DNA of 64,000 bases from Flavobacteriales bacterium (GCA_009926125.1 RFPM01000003.1:1-64000), one strand, 5' to 3'. Positions 17,201 to 27,478 are shown, counted from the stretch's first letter. A program made the numbers and translations. The notes: generated by a model from the letters alone, not told the origin.

Positions 17201-18391
17201 TTAAGATACAAAAACACCCTCTTCCTTTTTTCCCTTTTGTATTTGATTGGAAAAAGATTGGATTACTCCAATTGAAATACAAGCCATAATTAATGCTGAA
17301 CCACCCATAGCAAGAAAAGGCATATTTTGACCTGTAACAGGAAAAACTCCAGTACAAACTAACATATTAATACTTGCCTGTGTTAGTAAATGAACCCCGA
17401 TTCCCATAGAGGCGTAAGTTTGGAATAAATCATCTGTTTTCAATGAAATACGAATAATTCGAAACAATAAAATAAGGTAAAGCAAGACAAGAAAAAAAGA
17501 AGAAAATAAGCCAAATTCTTCTACAAAACTTGCATAATAAAAATCCGCATAAGCTTCTGGCAAATATTCTTTTAATTTACCATCACCAACACCTTGTCCA
17601 AACAAAGAACCATTGTGAATAGCCAACTGGGCGTTATTTGATTGCGCATTGGCAATGTTACCCATATCATTTTCAACACGTTGATTGAATCTGCTTACCC
17701 AAGTATCATAGCGAGGTAAAAGATTAAGCTGAGGAACAGTTACATGAATACCAATTACAAGCGCAACTAATCCAATTCCACCTGCAGCTAATGTTGTAAG
17801 TTTTAAAAAAGGAACTCTTCCAATAAACAGCATTGCCATTGAAAGTAAAAAGAGCATGGCGGCGGTTGAGAAATTATCTTTTATAATAAGTCCACAAATT
17901 AATAATATTGGAATCATTAAGGGAACAATTCCTTTTTCCCAATCATTCAATAATTCCTTTTTTCGGACAAGTAAACGAGAAATATATAGAATCAAGGCAA
18001 GCTTTGCAAAGTCAGACGATTGAAACGTTAAGCCAATAAATGGAATACGGATCCAACGGCCTGCGTCATTTACTTTTGCACCAAAAAAAATGGTAAAAAG
18101 CAGCAAAGCAAGTGCAATATAATAGGCAAATTTTGAAAGTTGATAGATGTATTTTGAGTCGACTCTATGAATAAAAAACATAGAGGCAAATCCCAATAAA
18201 ACATAGATAAAATGCTTAAAAAGATATTGAAAAGGTGTTCCTCCCTCAATTTTTACAAGTATAGGCACAAAACTATACACTGTTACCAAAGAGAAAGCCA
18301 TCATTAAAATCGTAATAATCCATATTACAGGATCACCTTTAAGGTATTTTAAATAGGATCTTAAATTGGGGTTAATATCTTTTATTTCCAT
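17201..18391 (-). CDS. ftsW: Lipid II polymerase / division SEDS protein FtsW
   Basis: 396-residue integral membrane protein of the SEDS family with about ten hydrophobic helices. Diagnostic sites are GRWIRIP (residues near 110-116), FQSSDFAKLALILY with the conserved acidic/Lys region, and near the end VFPVTGQNMPFLAMGGSALI (PVTGxxLPfxSxGGSS-like). In the divisome it polymerises lipid II together with the transpeptidase FtsI encoded in the same operon. Location within dcw favours FtsW over RodA. Confidence 0.93.
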   Translation of the reverse strand: MEIKDINPNLRSYLKYLKGDPVIWIITILMMAFSLVTVYSFVPILVKIEGGTPFQYLFKHFIYVLLGFASMFFIHRVDSKYIYQLSKFAYYIALALLLFTIFFGAKVNDAGRWIRIPFIGLTFQSSDFAKLALILYISRLLVRKKELLNDWEKGIVPLMIPILLICGLIIKDNFSTAAMLFLLSMAMLFIGRVPFLKLTTLAAGGIGLVALVIGIHVTVPQLNLLPRYDTWVSRFNQRVENDMGNIANAQSNNAQLAIHNGSLFGQGVGDGKLKEYLPEAYADFYYASFVEEFGLFSSFFLVLLYLILLFRIIRISLKTDDLFQTYASMGIGVHLLTQASINMLVCTGVFPVTGQNMPFLAMGGSALIMACISIGVIQSFSNQIQKGKKEEGVFVS

Positions 18392-18418
18392 TTTAGTTAT
18401 AAATCAATAAATTTTCAA

Positions 18419-19762
18419 TTACAACTTTCTAACCGCCTGCTTGAATTGATTTCCTCGGTCTTCATAGTTTTCAAATAAATCAAAACTTGCGCAAGCTGGA
18501 GAAAGTAAAACTGTTTCATTTTTTTTCGCTAAACGATAAGCATAAGCAACTGCCTCTGTTGCAGATCCAGCTTCTACAATCGTTTCTACAAGGTGACCAA
18601 AAGCCTTGATGATTTTTTGATTGTCAATGCCAAGACAAATAATTGCTTTCACCTTGTCCTTTACCAAATTACTTAATTCGGAATAATCATTTCCTTTGTC
18701 CACACCACCCATAACCCAAACAACGGGGTTTTCCATTGTTTCCAATGCATACCAAGTTGAATTTATATTTGTGGCTTTGGAGTCGTTTATAAATTCAATT
18801 CCATTTACTTTCGCCACAAATTCAAGGCGGTGCTCAACATTTTCGAAGTCCTCAAGACTTTCACGCACAACACTCTTGCGAATTTCAACAATGCGTGCAG
18901 CAATCCCTGCTGCTAACGAGTTTTGGGTATTGTGCTTACCCTTCAAAGCTAATTCGTGAATTGACATAGTTAATTGGTCTTTTATATTGATTATTAGTTG
19001 ATTATTTACAGCGTAAGCACCTACTTTTATTTCTTCTTTCAATGAAAAAGGTGCAAGATTCATTGAAAGCTTTCTTTTTGATAATTCTTCTCTAATTATT
19101 GGATCATCATAATTGTAGATAAACCAATCCTCGTGATTTTGATTATTGAGAATTCTAAATTTTGAATCCACATATTTTTGCATTTGATTTTCATAGCGAT
19201 CCAGATGATCTGGTGTTATATTTGTAAGTATTCCGATGTCAGCTTTGAAATCAAACATGTCATCCAATTGAAAAGAACTCAGTTCAATCACATACCAATC
19301 GTGGTCGCCTTCTGCCACTTGTTTCGCAAAACTTTTTCCAACATTTCCTGCTAAGCCAACATCCCATCCTGCTTTCTTCAAAATATGATGGGTAAGCATT
19401 GTTGTAGTTGTTTTCCCGTTACTTCCTGTAACACAAATAGATTTTCCTCTGGTGTAGTAGCCAGCGAATTCTATTTCAGAAATTATCTTGACTTGCTTAT
19501 TTCGAAGAGCGCGCATTAAGTCGGTTGTTTCAGGAATTCCCGGAGACTTAACAATGAGCTCAGCTTGAAAGATACGATCTGTAGAATGTGTATTTTCTTC
19601 CCATTCAATTTGATTATTGTCTAACTCTGTTTTATAATCCGCTTTGATTTTTCCTGCGTCTGAAACAAAAACATTCCATTCTTGTTTTTTTGCAAGAAGA
19701 GCTGCACCAACGCCACTTTCGCCAGCGCCCAAAATAACAATATGTTTATTTTTACCCTCCAC
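18419..19762 (-). CDS. murD: UDP-N-acetylmuramoylalanine--D-glutamate ligase
   Basis: Cytosolic Mur ligase adding D-Glu. It has 447 residues. The N-terminal domain shows VILGAGESGVGAALLAKK, the P-loop is GSNGKTTTTML (113-123), and the middle domain shows NITPDHLDRY. FINDSKATNINSTWYAL and WVMGGVDKGNDY are MurD signatures, and LLSPACASFDLFENYEDRGNQF closes the protein. It starts 3 bp after the mraY stop and precedes ftsW by 27 bp. Confidence 0.96.
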   Translation of the reverse strand: MEGKNKHIVILGAGESGVGAALLAKKQEWNVFVSDAGKIKADYKTELDNNQIEWEENTHSTDRIFQAELIVKSPGIPETTDLMRALRNKQVKIISEIEFAGYYTRGKSICVTGSNGKTTTTMLTHHILKKAGWDVGLAGNVGKSFAKQVAEGDHDWYVIELSSFQLDDMFDFKADIGILTNITPDHLDRYENQMQKYVDSKFRILNNQNHEDWFIYNYDDPIIREELSKRKLSMNLAPFSLKEEIKVGAYAVNNQLIINIKDQLTMSIHELALKGKHNTQNSLAAGIAARIVEIRKSVVRESLEDFENVEHRLEFVAKVNGIEFINDSKATNINSTWYALETMENPVVWVMGGVDKGNDYSELSNLVKDKVKAIICLGIDNQKIIKAFGHLVETIVEAGSATEAVAYAYRLAKKNETVLLSPACASFDLFENYEDRGNQFKQAVRKL

Positions 19763-19765
19763 AGT

Positions 19766-21010
19766 TTAACGTAATTTCAATGTTACAATCGTTATAACAG
19801 CCAATAAAACAGCAATAATCCAAAAACGCGCAACTATTTTTGCCTCATGAATTCCTTTCTTTTGATAATGATGGTGCAAGGGTGCCATCAAGAAAATTCT
19901 CCTGCCTTCACCGAACTGTTTCTTTGTGAATTTGAAATAACCCACTTGCAGTATTACCGATAGATTTTCAATTAGAAAGATGCCACACAAAACTGGTATA
20001 AGTAATTCCTTTCGTATTGAAATTGCAAAGACAGCAATAATTCCTCCCAATGCTAGACTTCCTGTGTCTCCCATAAAAACTTGGGCAGGATAGGAATTAT
20101 ACCATAAAAATCCAATACATGCACCCACAAAAGCGGATATAAAAACCACTAATTCTTCAGCATTTGGGATGTACATGACATTCAGATAATCCGCAAACTT
20201 ATAATTAGAGCTAACGTAAGCCAATACTGCTAATGCAATTCCAATAATTGCCGAAGAACCTGTTGCTAAACCATCTAAACCATCCGTCATATTTGCACCA
20301 TTGGAAACAGCAATTACAATAAAAATGACTATCGGAATAAAAAGTAGCCAGCCATAAGATTTATGAGAATCGCCAATCAACCAATTGTAATTAAACTCAT
20401 TCCCCTTCATAAACGGAATTGTGGTTGTCATATCATCCGTTTTAATCCATTTATAATTCTCCCCTTCATTTTGAATATGTCTTTGCGTTACAAAAGCTTC
20501 ATTCATTTTTAAGCGATAATTCAAAGCAACTCTTTTATGAACAACTACCTCATCAGAAAAATAAAGGATACAACCTACTATTAAACCAACTCCTATTTGT
20601 CCTATAATTTTAAAACGACCTTTTAAACCCTCCTTGTTTTTCTTAAAAACCTTAATGTAATCGTCTAAAAATCCAATTAACCCAAGCCAAATGATTGAAA
20701 TAATCATTGTAATAACATATACATTTTGGAGCTTAGCAAATAACAAGGTTGGTATTAAAATTGCTGCAAGAATTATGATTCCACCCATTGTTGGCGTTCC
20801 TGATTTTTCAAGTTGCCCTGATAATCCTAAATCACGAACCGTTTCACCGATTTGCTGATTACGCAATTTATTGATTATGCGTTTACCGAAATGAATCGAC
20901 ACAAAAAGAGACATAAGCAAGGCCATTGCAGCACGAAAGGAGATGTAATTGAATAAACCTGCACCTGGAAAATTGAACTTATCGAGGTAATCAAAAATAT
21001 AGTATAGCAT
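19766..21010 (-). CDS. mraY: Phospho-N-acetylmuramoyl-pentapeptide-transferase
   Basis: Polytopic enzyme making lipid I from UDP-MurNAc-pentapeptide and undecaprenyl phosphate. The motifs [36 protein letters not shown] (Asp-Asp active site), [15 protein letters not shown] and the histidine-rich [11 protein letters not shown] are all present. At 414 residues it is about 50 longer than E. coli MraY because of an insertion (about 165-225), typical of Bacteroidota members. The start overlaps the murE stop by one base. Confidence 0.96.
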   Translation of the reverse strand: MLYYIFDYLDKFNFPGAGLFNYISFRAAMALLMSLFVSIHFGKRIINKLRNQQIGETVRDLGLSGQLEKSGTPTMGGIIILAAILIPTLLFAKLQNVYVITMIISIIWLGLIGFLDDYIKVFKKNKEGLKGRFKIIGQIGVGLIVGCILYFSDEVVVHKRVALNYRLKMNEAFVTQRHIQNEGENYKWIKTDDMTTTIPFMKGNEFNYNWLIGDSHKSYGWLLFIPIVIFIVIAVSNGANMTDGLDGLATGSSAIIGIALAVLAYVSSNYKFADYLNVMYIPNAEELVVFISAFVGACIGFLWYNSYPAQVFMGDTGSLALGGIIAVFAISIRKELLIPVLCGIFLIENLSVILQVGYFKFTKKQFGEGRRIFLMAPLHHHYQKKGIHEAKIVARFWIIAVLLAVITIVTLKLR

Positions 21011-22470
21011 TACTTATTTAATTCGTTAAACATATTTTCTGTAATTTTCAAATCATCAAAATCATGACGAACACCCATAATTTCTTGGTATTTTTCATGA
21101 CCTTTTCCTGCAATCAAAATAATATCACCTGTATTTGCTAATAGAATTGCAGTCTTAATTGCTTGCTTTCTATCTTGAATTGTTATTGATTTTTGCTTTT
21201 CAATATCATCTAAACCCGCTTCCATTTCTAATAAAATAATTTCAGGGTTCTCAGTTCTTGGATTATCAGATGTGAGTAGAACATTAGTGCTTTTATCGCA
21301 GGCAATTTTTGCCATTAGCGGTCTTTTTGACTTATCACGATCTCCTCCGCACCCAATTACTGTTATTACTTTAGAAGCTCCTTTACGAATACCATTAATT
21401 GTTTTTAGCACATTTTCCAATGCATCAGGAGTATGAGCATAATCAATAATCGCTGTAATACCTTTAGCACTTTGAACGTATTGAAATCGACCCTCAACAG
21501 ATTCAAGAAGGCTCATTGTTCGCAAAACTTCAAGTTCATCTTTCTCGAGCAAAAGTGATACGCCATAAACTGCCAATAAATTATATGCATTAAATTCACC
21601 AACAAGTCGAGAATAAACTTCCTTTCCATTAATTTTTATCACCAAGCCAGTAATCTCATTCTCTATTACTTTTCCTTTAAAATCTGCTGGTGTTTTTAGA
21701 GCAAAAGTATGTTTTGAAGCAAGTGTATTTTGGAGCATTATCAACCCATTTTTATCGTCAGTATTGACAAGGGCAAAAGAAGTAGCAGGTAATAAATCAA
21801 AAAAAGTTTTTTTTACTCGGATATATTCTGAAAAAGTTTTGTGGTAATCCAAATGATCATGAGTAATATTTGTGAATACAGCACCAGAAAAATTTAATCC
21901 TGAAATTCTATTTTGATGAATTGCGTGTGAACTAACTTCCATAAAACAATGCGTGCAATTCTCAGTCACCATTTGAGCAAGCAAACGATTTAAACTTACT
22001 GGATCCGGAGTTGTATGTGTTGCAACAATATCAGTAGAACCAACTTTATTTACAACCGTTGAAATTAAACCGCATTTATATCCTAAATCTGAAAAAAGTT
22101 TATAAAGAAGAGATGTGCATGTCGTTTTCCCATTGGTTCCTGTTATACCAATAAGTTTTAATTTCTTAGAAGGATTCTCAAAAAAGTTACAAGACATTGA
22201 TGCCAATAAAGCTGAGGTATCACTTGTTTTTATGATTGTTGAATCAGATAAATCTGGAATATTGTTTTGTACAACGAAAATTCTACAGCCTTTATCGTGT
22301 GCTTGCTGAACAAATAAATGGCCGTCAGTAGCACTTCCTTTAATTGCAAAGAAAACAGAGGAAGAATTTGCCTGACGAGAATCAAAAATCAAAGACCCGA
22401 CAGGATGTTCCAAAGAACCTACAACAGATTCAGTTTTAATATTCAATAATATGTCAGACAACATCATCAT
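21010..22470 (-). CDS. murE: UDP-MurNAc-L-Ala-D-Glu--2,6-diaminopimelate ligase
   Basis: Mur ligase adding the third stem residue. It has 486 residues. The P-loop is [12 protein letters not shown] (111-122), followed by THTTPDP and [10 protein letters not shown]. The specificity motif DNPR (402-405) is the form that recognises meso-diaminopimelate, so a DAP-type peptidoglycan is predicted. Its ATG overlaps ftsI by 4 bp. Two further ATG codons follow immediately (MMM), so the exact first residue is uncertain by one or two codons. Confidence 0.95.
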   Translation of the reverse strand: MMMLSDILLNIKTESVVGSLEHPVGSLIFDSRQANSSSVFFAIKGSATDGHLFVQQAHDKGCRIFVVQNNIPDLSDSTIIKTSDTSALLASMSCNFFENPSKKLKLIGITGTNGKTTCTSLLYKLFSDLGYKCGLISTVVNKVGSTDIVATHTTPDPVSLNRLLAQMVTENCTHCFMEVSSHAIHQNRISGLNFSGAVFTNITHDHLDYHKTFSEYIRVKKTFFDLLPATSFALVNTDDKNGLIMLQNTLASKHTFALKTPADFKGKVIENEITGLVIKINGKEVYSRLVGEFNAYNLLAVYGVSLLLEKDELEVLRTMSLLESVEGRFQYVQSAKGITAIIDYAHTPDALENVLKTINGIRKGASKVITVIGCGGDRDKSKRPLMAKIACDKSTNVLLTSDNPRTENPEIILLEMEAGLDDIEKQKSITIQDRKQAIKTAILLANTGDIILIAGKGHEKYQEIMGVRHDFDDLKITENMFNELNK

Positions 22471-24572
22471 TGCAATTCTATTTTTATTAATTGACCTTTA
22501 GTTGGCAGTATTCCCGGATTCAAAGATTGTTTAGTTACAAGTCCGCAACCAGTTAATTTGACAATCAAGCCCCTACTTTCAAGAAGAAAGACAGCATCCT
22601 TAGCTGTTAGTCCAAGAACATTTGGAATTTTATCTTTAAGAATTATTTTTTTTGAGAGTTGAACAGAACCTTTTAGAGTATCGGCAGATAACCATTCGCC
22701 ATTGTAATTTAATTTATAACGAATTTGCAATTGATCTAATACAGCTATTATATCTCGTTTATTTCCTTTCTTAACAAGTGGCAAAACATTCTTTTTCTTC
22801 GCATTTTGATTGATTGCCTTGTGATAAGAAAGTGTTGATGCATAAATTTTGTTGGCAATTTCTGCAAAAACAGTTCCTGAAACCCTCGCGCCATAAATTT
22901 CCTTCTTAGGATTTGAAATTACTACGATACAAGAATAGATTGGTTTATCAGCCGGGAAATATCCTACAAATGAAGCTTGGTAAGCACTGTTTCTTTGATC
23001 GTTGTATAATTTATTTTCGCCAATTAATTTTGCTGTTCCTGTTTTTCCAGCAATTTTAAAAAGAGAGCTTTTTAAATCAGACCCAGTACCATCTGTCATG
23101 ACACCTTTTAGACAAGATTGCAGAATTTTAATAGTATTTTCAGAACAAATTTCTTCACGAAGAACAACTGGATTAAAATTCTTTACAACCTTACCATATC
23201 TCTCAATTCTTTCCACAAAAAGTGGGCGAAGCAATTTTCCTTCATTTGCTACTGCATTGTAGAATGCCAAAGTTTGAAGAGGCGTTTGTTGTAATTCGTA
23301 ACCAATTGCCATCATAGGAATAGAAAGTGCCGACCAACCCGGAGTACCAATTTTTGGGATAACTGGAAAAGCTTCTCCTTTAATCGCAACACCCAATGGC
23401 TGAGTTAAACCAAATTGCTTTAAACGTGCTAAAAACTTTTCTGGATCGTTATGATAAGTACGGTAAATAAGTTGTGCAATAACATTGGATGATTTTTCAA
23501 ATGCTTTTTGAATTGTTATGGTGCCATAGCCAATACCGTGATTGGAATCCTCTAAACGTTTCCCGGGAAAAGAATATGAGCCAACAGCAGAAACCTTATC
23601 TGTAATTTTGAATTTCCCATCTTCTAGACCAGCCATTAAAGAAGCTAACTTAAAAGTTGACCCCGGCACCTCATGAAAACCAACAGCATAATTGTAAGAC
23701 TCAGTATATGATTTATTATCATTATTTGTAAGGTTTGCAATAGCACGAATAAAGCCTGTTTTTACTTCCATCACTATTACACTTCCATGTTCAGCATCCA
23801 TATCTCTTAATTGTCTTTCTAATTCAGAATGAGCTACTTCTTGGATTTCTTTATCAATAGAGGTAATTACATTTGCTCCCTCAACTGACTCTCTTGTAAT
23901 TTGTCCCGTTTTTTTCCAACCTGTCGAAAATTTCTGTTCTAGTTCTGCGCCGTCCTCGCCTCTCAAGTATTCGTAAAATGCCCCCTCAATTCCAACTCGC
24001 TTTTCTACACCTCTATCCACGGAGTAATACCCAAGAGTTCTTCTCAATAAATTTCCATTAGGTAGTTCACGCTCAATAATCGCATCTGTATCAATTAAGC
24101 CACCCTTCATTCGTCCTATTTTGAAGATTGGTAATTTCCTTAGTCGTTTTCGCTCGTCGTTTGTGACTTTTTTCCTTATTAGTAAATAGCGTGATTTATT
24201 GGCACGTGCTTTTTGAATTGAATTAATGTATTCTCGGGCTGATTTATCAGGATACATTTTGTGAAGACCTTCTGCTAAATCTGATAATTCATCATCAAAA
24301 ACTTTTTGGTCAATAACCGTTGGATCCATGTGAATATCAAAATAGGTAACTGACGTAACTAGCGGATTCTTGTTGCGGTCTAAAATCTCCCCCATTCTAG
24401 GAATTCGATTTACTGTTCGAACAGGTATTTTTAAATCTGAGGAATCAAAAAAAGTTGAACGGCCTTCTAATTGTAAAGAAATAGTATTGTAGAGCACTGT
24501 TATCATAATAATAACAAAACCAAAATAGATGGCATAAGCCCTGTAATAAAGAAAGTTTTTCTCTTTACTCAT
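22467..24572 (-). CDS. ftsI: Division-specific penicillin-binding protein FtsI (PBP3/SpoVD type) with PASTA domain
   Basis: Class B PBP that crosslinks septal peptidoglycan. It has 701 residues: a short cytoplasmic tail, one membrane helix (about 12-30), the PBP dimerisation domain (50-220), and the transpeptidase domain with STFK (S305-K308), SSN (361-363) and KTGTAK (510 onward). A C-terminal PASTA domain (about 635-701, DKIPNVLGLTAKDAVFLLES) is retained, as usual in Bacteroidota. It overlaps ftsL by 8 bp and murE by 4 bp. Confidence 0.95.
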   Translation of the reverse strand: MSKEKNFLYYRAYAIYFGFVIIMITVLYNTISLQLEGRSTFFDSSDLKIPVRTVNRIPRMGEILDRNKNPLVTSVTYFDIHMDPTVIDQKVFDDELSDLAEGLHKMYPDKSAREYINSIQKARANKSRYLLIRKKVTNDERKRLRKLPIFKIGRMKGGLIDTDAIIERELPNGNLLRRTLGYYSVDRGVEKRVGIEGAFYEYLRGEDGAELEQKFSTGWKKTGQITRESVEGANVITSIDKEIQEVAHSELERQLRDMDAEHGSVIVMEVKTGFIRAIANLTNNDNKSYTESYNYAVGFHEVPGSTFKLASLMAGLEDGKFKITDKVSAVGSYSFPGKRLEDSNHGIGYGTITIQKAFEKSSNVIAQLIYRTYHNDPEKFLARLKQFGLTQPLGVAIKGEAFPVIPKIGTPGWSALSIPMMAIGYELQQTPLQTLAFYNAVANEGKLLRPLFVERIERYGKVVKNFNPVVLREEICSENTIKILQSCLKGVMTDGTGSDLKSSLFKIAGKTGTAKLIGENKLYNDQRNSAYQASFVGYFPADKPIYSCIVVISNPKKEIYGARVSGTVFAEIANKIYASTLSYHKAINQNAKKKNVLPLVKKGNKRDIIAVLDQLQIRYKLNYNGEWLSADTLKGSVQLSKKIILKDKIPNVLGLTAKDAVFLLESRGLIVKLTGCGLVTKQSLNPGILPTKGQLIKIELQ

Positions 24573-24969
24573 CTTTTTTCTTTTTCAAACGAATTACTTT
24601 TGTCGCATTTTTAGTCTCTTTCAATTCTCTCTTTTCTAGTCTTTCTACTAATTTGTAGCGTCTTGTAACAGTTTCTAATTTTGATTTTACCTCTATGTAT
24701 TCGGCAGCATTTTGATCGTATTCTCTCTGGGCATTATCAATGTCAACCGAAATTTGTTTTCCATAATATCCTTTTGCTATAATAAGTAGAAGCAATGCAA
24801 TTAAAAAAAAGATATAATTCAAATTATTTAACACGAATTCCTTGGTTAAAAAATCTCCATTCAATATTTGGGAAAATGCACTAGTTTTCCCCGAACGCTT
24901 TTTAGTTTCGTTCTCACTTGAAGGTGCTTGCTTATTTATATTTTTATCCTCAGTCATTCTTCTCTGCAA
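24565..24969 (-). CDS. FtsL-like division protein
   Basis: 134 residues: a basic, polar N-terminus, one membrane helix (LNYIFFLIALLLLIIAKGYY, about 49-68) and a short periplasmic coiled-coil-prone segment (YDQNAAEYIEVKSKLETVTRRY) followed by a Lys-rich tail. Size, topology and the slot between rsmH and ftsI match FtsL, which forms the FtsQ-FtsL-FtsB complex that activates FtsWI. Sequence similarity is weak across phyla, so the name is by architecture and synteny. It overlaps rsmH by 20 bp and ftsI by 8 bp. Confidence 0.8.
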   Translation of the reverse strand: MQRRMTEDKNINKQAPSSENETKKRSGKTSAFSQILNGDFLTKEFVLNNLNYIFFLIALLLLIIAKGYYGKQISVDIDNAQREYDQNAAEYIEVKSKLETVTRRYKLVERLEKRELKETKNATKVIRLKKKKDE

Positions 24970-25864
24970 TTCTTAATTTTGCGCTTCTTGCGCGACTATT
25001 TAATCTAATTTCATCCTCGTCGGGAACAAGCGGATGTTTTATAAGCTCTTTAAATGGCTTTAATACATTTCCAAAGAAATCTTTCTGAATTTCACCCTCA
25101 AAAGAGCCGCGTTTCATAAAATTTTTCACCAAGCGATCTTCCAAAGAATGGTATGATATCACTACTAATCTTCCACCTGGCTTCAATAATTCACTTGATT
25201 GTAGAAGAAGTTGTTTTAAGGCATCTAATTCTTGATTGACTTCTATTCTAATTGCCTGAAAAACCTGTGCATAAAATTTATGGTCTTTAAATTTTGGGGC
25301 AAATGGCTTTAAAACAGCCATTAATTCAAAAGTTGTTTTAATTGATTTTGAGGCACGTTGACGGATAATTTCACCAGCTAAAGCACGAGAATTACTTAAT
25401 TCGCCGTAATATCGAAAAATTGAAATAAGTTTATCTTCACTATCAAGGTTCACAACTTCAAATGCAGAACGCTCTGAATTTTGGTTCATTCGCATGTCCA
25501 AAGGCGCATCTTCACGAATTGAAAATCCTCGTTCTGGCAAATCAAATTGATGCGAAGAAACGCCCAAATCTGCCAATAAGCCGTCTATAGCATCAAATTT
25601 GTGAGCCTTCAAATGATTTGATAAATAAATAAAATTTGAAGGAACAAAATAAAAATTTGGGGCTTTCCAAGTATTTTCTTTTGCAGCAGCATCTTGATCG
25701 AAAACAATTAATTTACCCTGCTCATTAATTTGCTTGAAGATTTCTTTTGCATGACCGCCACCACCGAAAGTGACATCCACATAAACACCTTCTGGCTTAA
25801 TTTCTAAACCCTGAATGCATTCCTGCAACAAAACTGGTATGTGGTACGGTATCTTTTTATCCAT
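24950..25864 (-). CDS. rsmH: 16S rRNA (cytosine(1402)-N(4))-methyltransferase
   Basis: SAM-dependent methyltransferase (formerly MraW) modifying C1402 in the ribosomal P site. It has 304 residues. HIPVLLQECIQGL (8-20), the SAM-binding DVTFGGGGHAKEI (about 29-41), GLLADLGVSSHQFD, ERGFSIREDAPLDMRMN, and VVISYHSLEDRLVKNF are all diagnostic. It overlaps mraZ by 8 bp, the typical mraZ-mraW start of the dcw cluster. Confidence 0.96.
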   Translation of the reverse strand: MDKKIPYHIPVLLQECIQGLEIKPEGVYVDVTFGGGGHAKEIFKQINEQGKLIVFDQDAAAKENTWKAPNFYFVPSNFIYLSNHLKAHKFDAIDGLLADLGVSSHQFDLPERGFSIREDAPLDMRMNQNSERSAFEVVNLDSEDKLISIFRYYGELSNSRALAGEIIRQRASKSIKTTFELMAVLKPFAPKFKDHKFYAQVFQAIRIEVNQELDALKQLLLQSSELLKPGGRLVVISYHSLEDRLVKNFMKRGSFEGEIQKDFFGNVLKPFKELIKHPLVPDEDEIRLNSRARSAKLRIAEKND

Positions 25865-26312
25865 TATCCAAATCGCCCATTACATCATCCGCCAAATCAG
25901 CGAAGTCTGCCATGTTCCCTTCAATCAGATTGAAGTATTTGGATTTATCCCAGATTTCAATTCGGTCATTGTATGCAATGAGCATTACCTCTTGCACTAA
26001 CCCAACACGCTCCATAAGCGTAGTTGGGATCAATACCCGGCCAGCATTATCCAATGCTATCTGCTTTGCTCCTTGATGAAACAAACGATAAAACATTCGA
26101 TTTTTCGGCTTAAACAAGTTCATTTTTGAAAGTCGAGCACTTACCTTTTCCCATTCTGGAAGTGGATAAAGCGTCAAGCAATCCTCAAAACCTTTGTTTA
26201 ACATAAAATCACGTTGAGACGCAGGGGGAAGCTGCTTCCGTAAACCGGAAGGAAATAGAAATCGACCTTTTTCGTCCAATTTTACCTCGAATTCTCCAAC
26301 TAAACCTGCCAT
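25857..26312 (-). CDS. mraZ: Transcriptional regulator MraZ
   Basis: First gene of the dcw cluster, a dodecameric DNA-binding regulator of its own operon. The 151 residues hold two SpoVT/AbrB-like MraZ domains: FEVKLDEKGRFLFPSGLRKQL (with the DxKGRxxxP core) and QIALDNAGRVLIPTTLMERVGL. Both basic DNA-contacting motifs are intact. Upstream lie tandem GTGGTAAAA repeats (26341-26360), the sort of direct repeat MraZ recognises, suggesting autoregulation. Confidence 0.95.
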   Translation of the reverse strand: MAGLVGEFEVKLDEKGRFLFPSGLRKQLPPASQRDFMLNKGFEDCLTLYPLPEWEKVSARLSKMNLFKPKNRMFYRLFHQGAKQIALDNAGRVLIPTTLMERVGLVQEVMLIAYNDRIEIWDKSKYFNLIEGNMADFADLADDVMGDLDNG

Positions 26313-26340
26313 AGCGTTATAATGGGTAAAAATAATGGAA

Positions 26341-26360
26341 TTTTACCACTTTTTACCACT
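26341..26360 (-). promoter_or_regulatory. Putative MraZ box: two tandem 10-bp repeats upstream of mraZ
   Basis: Two perfect copies of AGTGGTAAAA (minus strand) abut each other, about 30-50 bp upstream of the mraZ ATG. The repeated TGGTA every 10 bp agrees with the known MraZ operator style (direct repeats of a TGGG/GTGGT core with 5-nt spacers). Confidence 0.6.
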
Positions 26361-26465
26361 TAACTTTTAATTGTTCATAACTTTTAACGTTTATATCCGA
26401 AAAAGGTTGCGATACAAAGTTTAATATTTTTTTAAACTCTTTAAAAACAATAGTTTTAAGATTTG

Positions 26466-26480
26466 TGGGAATATGTGGTA
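26466..26480 (+). promoter_or_regulatory. Second MraZ-like repeat pair in the divergent mraZ/eamA region
   Basis: TGGGA at 26466-26470 and TGGTA at 26476-26480 are again spaced exactly 10 bp, on the opposite strand to the first pair. It lies about 73 bp before the EamA transporter ATG. It may be a chance match or a second operator. Confidence 0.35.
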
Positions 26481-26540
26481 AACTTTTTAACAATTAATGT
26501 CAATAAGTAAAGAAATTAAAATTTTGGCTTATTTTATGTC

Positions 26541-26548
26541 TACTTTTG
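26541..26548 (+). promoter_or_regulatory. Bacteroidota -7 promoter box for the EamA transporter gene
   Basis: TACTTTTG matches TAnnTTTG and ends 5 nt before ATG 26553, again suggesting a leaderless transcript. Confidence 0.4.
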
Positions 26549-26552
26549 CCAC

Positions 26553-27473
26553 ATGTCAAAAAATTTAAAGAGCTGGGTTCTTCTTCTAATTCTTGCTTGT
26601 ATTTGGGGGAGTTCTTTTATGCTGATGAAGAAAGGGATGTTTACTGAAAATGGTGAAAAAATATTCAGTGCGCTACAAGTGGGAAATTTAAGAATGTTAA
26701 TTGCCTCCGCCATTCTACTTCCACTTTCACTTTACAATTTAAAAAAAATAAAAAATAAAAAACAGCTTCTTTATTTATGTATTGTTGGCTTTTGCGGGAA
26801 TTTTTTTCCTGCATTTTTATTTACCTATGCAGAAACTGAAGTCTCATCTGGTTTTGCAGGGATGCTTAATAGCTTTACTCCTATCTTTACGCTAGTACTT
26901 GGCTTTGTACTGTTTTTGAATCGCATGACAAAATTTCAAGTTGTAGGAACGATAATTGGAACTATCGGCATTTATTTTTTAATTACTTCAGGAAAAAATG
27001 TGTCATTTAAAGGAGACTGGAGTCATATTTTTGCGATTATTCTAGCAACTTTTTTATACGGCCTAAGCTTGAATACAATTAAATATAAATTGCAGGACTT
27101 ATCAGCTGCAGAAATAACTTCCTTGGGCTTTCTCCTTGTTTTTTTACCATCTCTTTTTGGTTTCTTTTTTCTCAATACAGCTAGTGTTTTTTTAGAAAAC
27201 TCAGAAGCAATGAATGGCTTTTCTGCAATTGCAATTCTTGCAATTGTAGGAACGGCACTTGCAGTATTTCTTTTTAATGGTATTATTCGAATTTCTTCAG
27301 CTCTTTTTGCAAGTGGAGTAACTTATTTTATTCCAATTGTAGCGATAATAATTGGTTTTTATTATGGTGAAACGATCTCAAATTGGCAAATCTTAGCAAT
27401 GTTCATTGTTCTAATCGGTGTTGTTTTAGCTAATTATGGAGCAAAACTATTTTCTAGAAGCAAGAAAACATAA
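26553..27473 (+). CDS. EamA/DMT-family transporter
   Basis: 306-residue inner-membrane protein with about ten hydrophobic helices arranged as two EamA halves (first half about 6-145, second 155-300). The opening LLILACIWGSSFMLMKKGM and the middle GMLNSFTPIFTLVLGFVLF are typical of drug/metabolite transporters. The substrate cannot be told from sequence. It is divergent from mraZ and reads into rplU-rpmA only after a separate promoter. Confidence 0.85.
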   Translation: MSKNLKSWVLLLILACIWGSSFMLMKKGMFTENGEKIFSALQVGNLRMLIASAILLPLSLYNLKKIKNKKQLLYLCIVGFCGNFFPAFLFTYAETEVSSGFAGMLNSFTPIFTLVLGFVLFLNRMTKFQVVGTIIGTIGIYFLITSGKNVSFKGDWSHIFAIILATFLYGLSLNTIKYKLQDLSAAEITSLGFLLVFLPSLFGFFFLNTASVFLENSEAMNGFSAIAILAIVGTALAVFLFNGIIRISSALFASGVTYFIPIVAIIIGFYYGETISNWQILAMFIVLIGVVLANYGAKLFSRSKKT

Positions 27474-27478
27474 AAAAG

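Noticed and set aside
26341-26360. CRISPR-like or simple repeat
   Set aside because: Only two 10-bp units without spacers; better explained as MraZ boxes.
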